Of a DNA stretch of 5,210 nt, positions 1-5,210 are shown in pieces. The stretch spans positions 1 to 5,210 of the forward strand of contig CAIRBL010000077.1 of assembly GCA_903876815.1 (NCBI GenBank). The letters run 5' to 3'. The notes beneath the pieces are model-generated. The model was not told the origin of the DNA, made no database searches, and saw only the letters and a list, made by a program, of their open reading frames with translations. Origin of the DNA: an uncultured bacterium (lineage in GTDB: Bacteria > Patescibacteriota > Patescibacteriia > UBA1558 > GWA2-36-10). The number at the start of each line of letters is the position of its first letter. Position 1 is the stretch's first letter. Made by a program: the position numbers and the translations under genes.

Positions 1-39
1 AAAACCTTTTTTATTAACTCTTGCTTGTGTTTCACTCAT
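1..39 (-). CDS. 5' end of an unidentified gene (first 13 codons only)
   Basis: An ATG at base 39 opens a frame reading MSETQARVNKKGF that leaves the window at base 1 without a stop. It is supported by position more than by content: a near-consensus promoter on the same strand lies about 100 bases upstream, and the codons are unremarkable. The frame remains open upstream as far as a TAG at 88-90, but contains no ATG, GTG (as a start) or TTG, so base 39 is the natural start. No Shine-Dalgarno-like AGGAG precedes it. Thirteen residues are too few to assign a family. In dcw clusters ddl, ftsQ, ftsA or ftsZ often follow murB, but the separate promoter means this gene need not belong to that set. 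Confidence 0.45.
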   Translation of the reverse strand, partial: MSETQARVNKKGF

Positions 40-137
40 TAATTTAAGGATAATATAAAAAAAGAAATTAATTACATAGTTTATAAGCTACATAAAAAAT
101 CATTTTTTATATCGCTATCTAATTTAAGTGCCCCTTA
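40..137 (-). other. AT-rich untranslated leader with two dyad-symmetric elements
   Basis: This is the stretch between the predicted -10 box and the ATG at base 39. It contains a perfect AT-only palindrome at 92-110 (ATAAAAAAT, one base, ATTTTTTAT) and an imperfect one at 77-90 (TAGTTTATAAGCTA, 12 of 14 positions symmetric). An 11-codon reading frame, MIFYVAYKLCN then TAA, runs from 103 to 68 on the minus strand. None has a clear ribosome-binding site or a recognised regulator motif. The dyads could be operator sites or weak RNA structure, or may simply reflect base composition. Confidence 0.35.
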
Positions 138-165
138 ATTATACGAATTTTTTACGTTTTGTCAA
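138..165 (-). promoter_or_regulatory. Sigma-70-type promoter for the gene starting at base 39
   Basis: On the minus strand, TTGACA (bases 165-160) and TATAAT (bases 143-138) match the housekeeping -35 and -10 consensus at all 12 positions, with a 16-base spacer (optimum 17). The expected transcription start is near base 131-132, inside a short G run, giving a leader of about 90 bases before the ATG at 39. The site sits in non-coding DNA between the end of murB and the next gene, where a new transcription unit would be expected to begin. This is a sequence match only, but 12 of 12 with good spacing in an intergenic gap is unlikely to be chance even in AT-rich DNA. Confidence 0.8.
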
Positions 166-198
166 GCCTTTAGCCTTATTTTGTTAGCTAAAATGCTC

Positions 199-232
199 AA
201 AAATAGCAAAAAACCTCAATATTTTGCTATTT
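199..232 (-). terminator. Probable intrinsic terminator after murB
   Basis: On the minus strand an 11-base stem is formed by bases 232-222 (AAATAGCAAAA) and 211-201 (TTTTGCTATTT) around a 10-base loop. The Us of the right arm continue to base 199, giving a run of five U. The left arm starts inside the murB TAA stop codon. Position and U tract fit a Rho-independent terminator for the ftsW-murB transcript. The stem has only two G-C pairs, so it would be weak. There is no T run on the plus-strand side, so it would act only in the minus direction. No gene converges from the left, which agrees with one-sided function. Confidence 0.55.
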
Positions 233-1151
233 ATACCACAAATTGTACTTCCTCTATCAGCTGAATACCGTATTTATCCCTGATTTGTTGCTTGATAAAA
301 CTGGTCAAAATCAAAACATCTTCGGCCTTAGCCTGTCCGGTGTTGATAATATAATTAGCATGTTTTTCTGAAACCTGAGCTCCGCCAATCGTTTTACCCT
401 TGAGGCCTGCTTTTTCAATCAAATAAGCAGCGGGAATTTTTTTATTAGCTAAAAATTTATCAATTTCTATGCCCTTGTTTCTCAAAGCATCAATTTCAGC
501 TTCTTCAAAAGCAATATTCTTAAAAATACAGCCAGCCGAAGGATCATTGGGTTGAGTATTTTGACGGTAAGCTAATCTTTCTTTAACTAAATTTTTGGCA
601 ACTTCAATATCACTAATTTGTAATTTGAGCGCCACTTCCAAGATCAAATAGTTTTTTTCTTTAAAAATACTATGTCGGTAAGCAAAGTTTGCCTCAGATG
701 CTGACATATTTTGCAGCTGATAATCTTCATCAAGATACTGAATATTTTGAGTTACATCGCCCATCGCCTGACCATAAGTGCCAGCATTACCTCTGACTGC
801 CCCACCAACTGTGCCAGGAATGCCAGTAGCAAATTCTAGACCAGTCAAACCATGTTCTAAACTTTGATTCAATAAATAAGCCAAATTGACACCTGCGCCA
901 ACTTTGACAAGATTATCTTCAAACTCTAATTTCTGTAAATCCAGCTTTATCACCAAACCATTGATACCAGCATCGGTAATTAACAAATTACTTCCACCAC
1001 CAAAAACAAAAATCTTTAAATTTTTCTCTTTAGCAAAGGTAATCGCCTCTTGGACATCCGCAATACTTTGAGCTAAACAAAAATATTTAGCTGGACCGCC
1101 TATTTTAAAAGTAGTATATGGCGCTAAAATTATATTTTCTTGTATTTGCAT
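231..1151 (-). CDS. murB: UDP-N-acetylenolpyruvoylglucosamine reductase MurB
   Basis: MurB is the cytoplasmic flavoenzyme that reduces UDP-GlcNAc-enolpyruvate to UDP-MurNAc with NADPH, the second committed step of peptidoglycan synthesis. The 306 residues show the family order: an N-terminal TTFKIGGPA segment (13-21), the FAD-binding GGGSNLL (51-57), GIPGTVGGAVRGNAG (110-124), YRHSIFK (158-164, with the conserved Tyr and Arg), PSAGCIFKN (204-212) and a C-terminal IEEV, where Glu301 aligns with catalytic Glu325 of E. coli MurB. The length and the GTVGGAVRGNAG form fit the shorter type II enzymes. The residue that protonates the flavin-reduced intermediate, usually Ser in GSxFKNP, is Cys208 here; Cys occurs at this place in other lineages as far as I recall, so activity is likely. 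The ATG lies four bases after the murC stop with no Shine-Dalgarno sequence, implying translational coupling. It is the last gene of the cluster before a probable terminator. Confidence 0.96.
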   Translation of the reverse strand: MQIQENIILAPYTTFKIGGPAKYFCLAQSIADVQEAITFAKEKNLKIFVFGGGSNLLITDAGINGLVIKLDLQKLEFEDNLVKVGAGVNLAYLLNQSLEHGLTGLEFATGIPGTVGGAVRGNAGTYGQAMGDVTQNIQYLDEDYQLQNMSASEANFAYRHSIFKEKNYLILEVALKLQISDIEVAKNLVKERLAYRQNTQPNDPSAGCIFKNIAFEEAEIDALRNKGIEIDKFLANKKIPAAYLIEKAGLKGKTIGGAQVSEKHANYIINTGQAKAEDVLILTSFIKQQIRDKYGIQLIEEVQFVV

Positions 1152-1155
1152 ATTT

Positions 1156-2523
1156 TTAAACTACTAATTCTCTAGCTAAATTATCAATATCTCCAGCGCC
1201 AATAAAAAGTAAAACTGAATCTACTGGATTTATTTTCTTTAATGTTTGTTTGATACTAGAAAAATCTTTGGCATAATATTTTTTAGGATGATTCATAAGA
1301 TCCAAAATATCCTGACTAGAAACATTTTCATGTTCTTTATCTTCGCGACCCTGAACACGATAAATTTCAGAAATAACCACACAGTCTGCCAAATCAAAAC
1401 TCGTAGCAAAGTCAGCCAGTAGAGTTTTGGTACGATTATGATGATGAGGCTGAAAAATAGTGATCAATTTTTTGTCTGGATAAAAATCTTTGGCGGCCCG
1501 CAAAAGACCATGTAAAGCATCAGGATGATGAGCGTAATCAGAAATTACCAAATTAGTTTTAAAGTTACCCAAAATTTCAAAACGACGCCACGTACCCTTA
1601 AACTCATTGAGCGCATTCCAAATTTGGTGTTTATTGACGCCTAAATATTGCGCTACACAAATAGCGGCATTAGCATTATAAATATTGTATAAACCTGGGA
1701 TATTTAAAGTAAAATTACCAAACTCCTGAGTATTTAAATAAAGATCAAAGTCCTGCTTACCAGGATTGACCTCCAAATTCTCTATATGGCAATCAGCTTT
1801 TTTATTCATACCAAAAGTCAAAGTTTTAGTTTTACTTTTGACTATTTGACTATTTTCATCATCAAAATTTTGTACAAATAAACCATCATCCGGTAATTTA
1901 TCAACAAATTTTTGAAAATGGACTTGAATGTCAGCTAAGTCTTTATAAAAATCAAGGTGATCTTCAGCAACATTGGTTAATACAATAATATTTGGATCAA
2001 GCTCCATCATATGCGCTTGCCATTCACAAGCTTCTACTACCAAAATATCTGACTTGCCTAAACGAAAATTATTGCCCCACTGAGGCACCAGTGAACCAAC
2101 AATGACTGTGGGGTCAAGACCAGCTTTTTCCAAAATCAAACCCAACATAGCAGTAGTAGTGGTCTTTCCATTGGTACCAGTCACAGCTATCGTACGATAA
2201 TTTTGACTTAAAATACCTAAAAACTGATTGTAACTGAAACAAGGAATATGAAAACTTTGAGCTTGAACTAATTCTGGATGATCAGCAGGCAATGCTGAGC
2301 TATAAAGAAACAAATCAATATCCGCCTTGATATTACCAGCTTTTTGCTGATAATGAATAACCACGCTTTTATTTTCTAAACGACGAGTTACTTCTGATTT
2401 AGCTAAATCAGAACCAACAACATTTTTGTTTTGACTTAAAAAATAATAAGCAAGCGCCGACAAACCGATGCCGCCAATACCACTAAAATAAACCTTATTT
2501 ATCTTATTTAAATCAAATTCCAT
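1156..2523 (-). CDS. murC: UDP-N-acetylmuramate--L-amino acid ligase MurC
   Basis: MurC is the ATP-dependent cytoplasmic ligase that joins the first amino acid (normally L-Ala) to UDP-MurNAc. The 455 residues follow the three-domain Mur ligase plan. The Rossmann-like UDP-binding domain carries SGIGGIGLSALA (14-25), which is characteristic of MurC. The ATPase domain has the P-loop TGTNGKTTT (115-123, Lys120), EACEWQ (164-169) and TNVAEDHLD (183-191). The C-terminal domain has TWRRFE (311-316), SDYAHHPDAL (328-337), FQPHHHNRT (357-365) and GAGDI (442-446). NIPGLYNIYNANAA (274-287) is the usual Mur ligase GxHNxxNAxAA segment with Tyr in place of His. The EACEW form replaces the common EADES of MurC and is, from memory, typical of patescibacterial enzymes. 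The length is near the family norm. The ATG is five bases from the murG TAG stop and four bases separate its own stop from murB, so it lies inside a tight operon. Confidence 0.96.
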   Translation of the reverse strand: MEFDLNKINKVYFSGIGGIGLSALAYYFLSQNKNVVGSDLAKSEVTRRLENKSVVIHYQQKAGNIKADIDLFLYSSALPADHPELVQAQSFHIPCFSYNQFLGILSQNYRTIAVTGTNGKTTTTAMLGLILEKAGLDPTVIVGSLVPQWGNNFRLGKSDILVVEACEWQAHMMELDPNIIVLTNVAEDHLDFYKDLADIQVHFQKFVDKLPDDGLFVQNFDDENSQIVKSKTKTLTFGMNKKADCHIENLEVNPGKQDFDLYLNTQEFGNFTLNIPGLYNIYNANAAICVAQYLGVNKHQIWNALNEFKGTWRRFEILGNFKTNLVISDYAHHPDALHGLLRAAKDFYPDKKLITIFQPHHHNRTKTLLADFATSFDLADCVVISEIYRVQGREDKEHENVSSQDILDLMNHPKKYYAKDFSSIKQTLKKINPVDSVLLFIGAGDIDNLARELVV

Positions 2524-2528
2524 ATACT

Positions 2529-3554
2529 CTAAATAATATCTTCTATCACTTTGATATAATTGTCAACTGCGTTTTTTGGAAATAATTGAGACAAATTATT
2601 ACCCAAGTCTTGCCTTAAATGTTCTTGTTTGAACAATTTTTCTAAATATCTAGCTAAAATTTTATTTGCACCTTGACGACAATAAAATGCCGCGTTATTT
2701 TTCGCAAAAAAAGCAGCATTTTTTTCTTGATGACTTTGGGGCATAGGAATCAAAACCAAAGCTTTCTTTAACATGGCTGCTTCAGTAATCAAAGACATGC
2801 CAGCACGAGAAATAATAATATCTGCTTGGGCTAATAAATCAATCATACCTTTATCAATGAATTGATAGGCTTGATAATTTTTTTTCAAATCTAGGGCTTG
2901 GGCAAAATTAGCCTTACCTAAAATATGATGCACAAAACAAGTTTTACTCAAATCAGGAATAAATTGTGACAAAAAATCATTAAAACCACGAGCACCTAAT
3001 CCTCCGCCAGTAATAACAATGTTTAATATATCCGTTCTAGAAACTTGAGGTAAAAATTTTCTCACAGGATTACCAGTTACAATAACTTTTTTGGATGGAA
3101 AATATTTTTTTTGTTCCTCAAATGTAACTGTGATTTTTTTTGCTACTGGCGCCATCAATTTATTGGCTAAACCGATACTTAAATCTTGCTGATGGACAAT
3201 AATTGGAATTTTTTTGAATTTAGCCGCATAAACCAAGGGCACAGCCACAAAGCTACCAGCCGTCAAAACTAAATCGGGCTGAAAATTTTTGATAATTTTT
3301 AGGCTTTGCCAAAAAGCAATTTTGATTTTAAAAATGTCAACAAAATTATGCCAAGAAAAATAACGTCTTAATTTACCACTAAAAATTTCTTGAAAATTTA
3401 AACCAAATTTTTCTACAACGGCTTTTTCGGGGCCCCCTTTTGTACCTACAAACAAATACTCGGCCTGATAATTTTCTGCTATCGCTAAAAGTGGACTTAC
3501 TGAACCAAGTGTCCCACCGCCAACTAATAAAATTTTTTTCTTTTTAACTGACAT
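2529..3554 (-). CDS. murG: Undecaprenyl-PP-MurNAc-pentapeptide GlcNAc transferase MurG
   Basis: MurG is a GT-B glycosyltransferase on the cytoplasmic face of the membrane that adds GlcNAc from UDP-GlcNAc to lipid I, making lipid II. The 341 residues include the first glycine loop GGGTLGSVSP (12-21), the basic patch KLRRYF (61-66), TAGSFVAVP (98-106), HQQDLSIGLANK (121-132, the counterpart of HEQNxxxGLxNK), TGNPVR (160-165), the second glycine loop GGGLGARGFN (183-192), and the donor-sugar site SRAG (249-252), Glu258 and QEKN (276-279). The His of the usual GGTGGH loop is Ser18. The change at this position is one I associate with patescibacterial MurG. The start ATG follows directly on the stop of the pilin-like gene (TAAATG). 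A GGAGAG lies about 15 bases upstream, too far for normal Shine-Dalgarno use, so coupled reinitiation is likely. The length is close to the 355 residues of E. coli MurG. Confidence 0.95.
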   Translation of the reverse strand: MSVKKKKILLVGGGTLGSVSPLLAIAENYQAEYLFVGTKGGPEKAVVEKFGLNFQEIFSGKLRRYFSWHNFVDIFKIKIAFWQSLKIIKNFQPDLVLTAGSFVAVPLVYAAKFKKIPIIVHQQDLSIGLANKLMAPVAKKITVTFEEQKKYFPSKKVIVTGNPVRKFLPQVSRTDILNIVITGGGLGARGFNDFLSQFIPDLSKTCFVHHILGKANFAQALDLKKNYQAYQFIDKGMIDLLAQADIIISRAGMSLITEAAMLKKALVLIPMPQSHQEKNAAFFAKNNAAFYCRQGANKILARYLEKLFKQEHLRQDLGNNLSQLFPKNAVDNYIKVIEDII

Positions 3555-4553
3555 TTATCTTAAATTAAACTCTCCGGTTAAAGGCACAATATAATTATAC
3601 TCATCTAAAGGAAAGCCGTTCCAACCAAAACTGCTATGTGGAGGATCTTCATCTTCACAAATAATACCACCATCAGGATCCCAGTTATCTGGATTTCCAT
3701 CATAACAATCTTTGGTGCGTGGAAAAATTTTTTTTAATCTCAAAAAATCATTATGATTTGGATGAGCTGGATCAGCAGTTGGACAAAAAGCCAAAACATT
3801 ATCAAGTCTTTCTTCTGATTTTGAAGGCCTTTCTAATCTAGCCATCAAAACAGCTACTGATCTTGTGGTACCATCACCATAACACATACTACTCCATCCA
3901 TTCATTGAATATGAACTAATAAAAGTCAAGCTTTCACTTGCAACATCATAGTCACAATAATTGTTAAAACAACCAGGCGCATTACAACAATCATTCCAAT
4001 TTTGTTCCATAGTCCAAGAACCATTACCACATTCTTCGTTTCCTTCATTTGGTTCAGGACAATACATAGGAAAAGCCTCAGCAACATTAAACCATTCTGA
4101 GTCGGCCCAGTCTGCTACGTGTAACGCCCAATTACCCCATTGTGACCCCCAATAAACATACATATAACCTTCCCAATTATTATTTACACTATTAATTGGA
4201 TCAGCTACTTTGTTTTTCATGTAGCCTTTAGAAACTGTTTTAGTCTGAAAACCGCCGGGATAAGAAAAAACCATATTAGCACCATCAGTCAAAAAGGGCA
4301 TCAATACATCTTCCTTGCCATCATCCCAATAACTAGTACTATAATAATTATAAGATGGATACTGCCCATAATCAGCTTTGAAAAGCTCTAAAGCTCTAGC
4401 CACTTCATTGAGATCCGCTCGACGCTTATTATCACGAATAGTTTTTCTTACCTCACCAGCACCTACGTAAGTTGCGGAAGCCAAAATACCCAAAACCGCA
4501 ATGGTCACTAGAAGCTCTATTAAAGTAAATCCCCATTTATTTTTATTTAACAT
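3555..4553 (-). CDS. Type IV prepilin-like protein with Cys- and Trp-rich ectodomain
   Basis: The N-terminus is a textbook class III signal: a short basic leader (MLNKNKWG), prepilin peptidase cleavage expected between Gly8 and Phe9, Glu13 at mature position +5, and a hydrophobic helix to about residue 31. A helical region with LNEVARALELFKADYGQYPS (48-67) and DPIN (118-121) resembles GspG-type pseudopilins. The product should be exported, anchored by the helix, and possibly assembled in a type IV pilus or pseudopilus. The rest (about 70-332) matches nothing I recognise. It has 10 cysteines, all after residue 164 (165, 175, 189, 190, 195, 200, 224, 257, 283, 299), and 13 tryptophans, six of them between 127 and 154. 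An acidic stretch at 285-303 could bind calcium. At 332 residues it is about twice the size of a GspG. It sits between ftsW and murG with gaps of five and zero bases, so it is probably co-transcribed with wall genes; its role there is unknown. Confidence 0.88.
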   Translation of the reverse strand: MLNKNKWGFTLIELLVTIAVLGILASATYVGAGEVRKTIRDNKRRADLNEVARALELFKADYGQYPSYNYYSTSYWDDGKEDVLMPFLTDGANMVFSYPGGFQTKTVSKGYMKNKVADPINSVNNNWEGYMYVYWGSQWGNWALHVADWADSEWFNVAEAFPMYCPEPNEGNEECGNGSWTMEQNWNDCCNAPGCFNNYCDYDVASESLTFISSYSMNGWSSMCYGDGTTRSVAVLMARLERPSKSEERLDNVLAFCPTADPAHPNHNDFLRLKKIFPRTKDCYDGNPDNWDPDGGIICEDEDPPHSSFGWNGFPLDEYNYIVPLTGEFNLR

Positions 4554-4558
4554 ATATT

Positions 4559-5210
4559 TTAATGTGACGATTGATGATTTAAAGTATATTTTGAAATATT
4601 AGCCAAAATACCCACAGCCAGCAAGGTAATAGCTAAGTTTGTGCCACCCAAAGATACAAATGGCAAAGGCACGCCCGTCAAAGGCAACAAAGCAATAATT
4701 GAACCGATATTCAAAAAAATCTGCCCAGACAACCATGCAACTATTCCTAAAGCAATAAATTTGGAAAAATTATCTGGCGCGCTACGTATAATCTTAAAAC
4801 CACGTGCAACTAAAACAACAAATAAAATAATCAACAAAACTGAAAAAATAAAACCAATCTCTTCAGCAATAATAGCAAAAATACTATCTCCTGCTGGTTC
4901 TGGTAAATAATCAAACTTCTGTCGAGAATAGCCAAGCCCCACACCAAACCAGCCGCCAGAGCCAACGGCTATCAAAGCTTGGCGTATCTGATAGCTAGCG
5001 CCCAAAGGATCGCTATCAGGGTTTAAAAAAGATAACAATCTATTTAAACGATAAGGAGCTGCCATAACTAAAATCACCAAAAAACTAAAGCCTAAAAGAA
5101 AAATAGAACCAATTTGTTTCCAGTCAGCACCAGCCACAAAATACATAGCCAAAGCACTGAAAGCAATAATACTAAAAGTACCCAAGTCTGGTTGCAACAT
5201 AATCAAAATA
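4559..5210 (-). CDS. ftsW: Septal peptidoglycan glycosyltransferase FtsW (C-terminal part)
   Basis: This is a SEDS-family integral membrane protein, which polymerises lipid II into glycan strands at the septum with a partner class B penicillin-binding protein. The frame is open to the window edge; about 217 codons are visible. From base 5206 they contain QPDLGT (5-10), LNRLLSFLNPDSDPLGASYQ (54-73), GSGGWFGVGLG (82-92), LPEPAGDSIFAIIAEEIGF (101-119) and TGVPLPFVSLGGTN (177-190). Asp107 in PAGDSIF corresponds to the essential Asp297 of E. coli FtsW/RodA-type proteins. About five hydrophobic segments are visible, and roughly 160-170 N-terminal residues are missing compared with typical family members. 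RodA or SpoVE cannot be separated from FtsW on motifs alone; the adjacent murG, murC and murB favour FtsW. A TTG at 5206 could be mistaken for a start, but it lies just before the mid-protein QPDLGT motif, so the gene is truncated by the window and not naturally short. Confidence 0.93.
   Translation of the reverse strand, partial: ILIMLQPDLGTFSIIAFSALAMYFVAGADWKQIGSIFLLGFSFLVILVMAAPYRLNRLLSFLNPDSDPLGASYQIRQALIAVGSGGWFGVGLGYSRQKFDYLPEPAGDSIFAIIAEEIGFIFSVLLIILFVVLVARGFKIIRSAPDNFSKFIALGIVAWLSGQIFLNIGSIIALLPLTGVPLPFVSLGGTNLAITLLAVGILANISKYTLNHQSSH

Noticed and set aside
1..230. CRISPR array, tRNA or rRNA in the gap beyond murB
   Set aside because: No regularly spaced direct repeats, cloverleaf or rRNA signature was seen; the gap is explained by a terminator, a promoter and a leader.
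886..1071. Open frame of 61 codons on the plus strand
   Set aside because: It lies wholly inside murB on the opposite strand and its product has no recognisable features.
3593..3598. TATAAT on the minus strand near the end of the pilin-like gene, a possible promoter for murG
   Set aside because: No acceptable -35 hexamer lies 16-18 bases upstream and there is no extended -10 TG; such hexamers arise often in AT-rich coding DNA.
3961..4155. Open frame of 64 codons on the plus strand
   Set aside because: It is antisense to the pilin-like gene and has no domain, ribosome-binding site or promoter. The pilin-like frame is clearly the real one because of its prepilin signal.
4641..4910. Open frame of 89 codons on the plus strand
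   Set aside because: It is antisense to conserved FtsW motifs; the Lys- and Pro-rich product is what reverse translation of a membrane protein in AT-rich DNA gives.
5204..5206. TTG as the start of a short FtsW
   Set aside because: It precedes QPDLGT, a motif from the middle of SEDS proteins, and the frame is open to the window edge. The gene is cut by the window.
231..5210. Recoded UGA (as in some patescibacterial lineages)
   Set aside because: All genes read through in the standard bacterial code with TAA or TAG stops and no in-frame TGA. The tryptophans and glycines use ordinary codons.

Overview
The window is 5.2 kb of AT-rich bacterial DNA in which every supportable gene lies on the minus strand. 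Read in the direction of transcription (high to low coordinates) the order is: 3' part of ftsW, a type IV prepilin-like gene, murG, murC, murB, a probable terminator, then a separate promoter and the first 13 codons of another gene leaving the window at base 1. The run ftsW-murG-murC-murB is part of the division and cell wall (dcw) cluster. Its proteins have substitutions at family signatures that I associate with Candidate Phyla Radiation bacteria (Patescibacteria): MurG GGGTLGSVSP in place of GGTGGH, MurC EACEW in place of EADES, and FtsW PEPAGDSIFA. With the AT-rich composition, tight gene packing and a pilin gene with a GFTLIELLV start, a patescibacterial genome (possibly a Falkowbacteria/Kuenenbacteria/Magasanikbacteria-like lineage) is the best guess. 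This is inference from protein signatures and not a database result. Each protein reads through without an in-frame TGA and the stops are TAA or TAG, so the window gives no sign of a recoded UGA.

Bases 4559-5210 hold the C-terminal part of the septal glycosyltransferase FtsW, cut by the window edge. Five bases further is a 332-residue prepilin-like protein (3555-4553), the unexpected member of the cluster: a classical class III signal and hydrophobic helix, then a large exported domain with 10 cysteines and 13 tryptophans. Its stop codon touches the murG start (TAAATG). MurG (2529-3554), MurC (1156-2523) and MurB (231-1151) follow with 4-5 base gaps. The spacing points to one transcript.

The pathway logic is plain. 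MurB and MurC make UDP-MurNAc and add the first L-amino acid in the cytoplasm, MurG makes lipid II at the inner face of the membrane, and FtsW polymerises lipid II at the septum. The pilin-like protein has no known place in this pathway. It may simply share the transcript, or it may link an envelope-spanning filament or pseudopilus to growth of the wall.

Bases 40-230 contain no clear protein gene. They hold an A/U-rich hairpin overlapping the murB stop (probable terminator), a near-perfect sigma-70-type promoter on the minus strand (TTGACA, 16 bases, TATAAT), and a roughly 90-base AT-rich leader running to an ATG at base 39.
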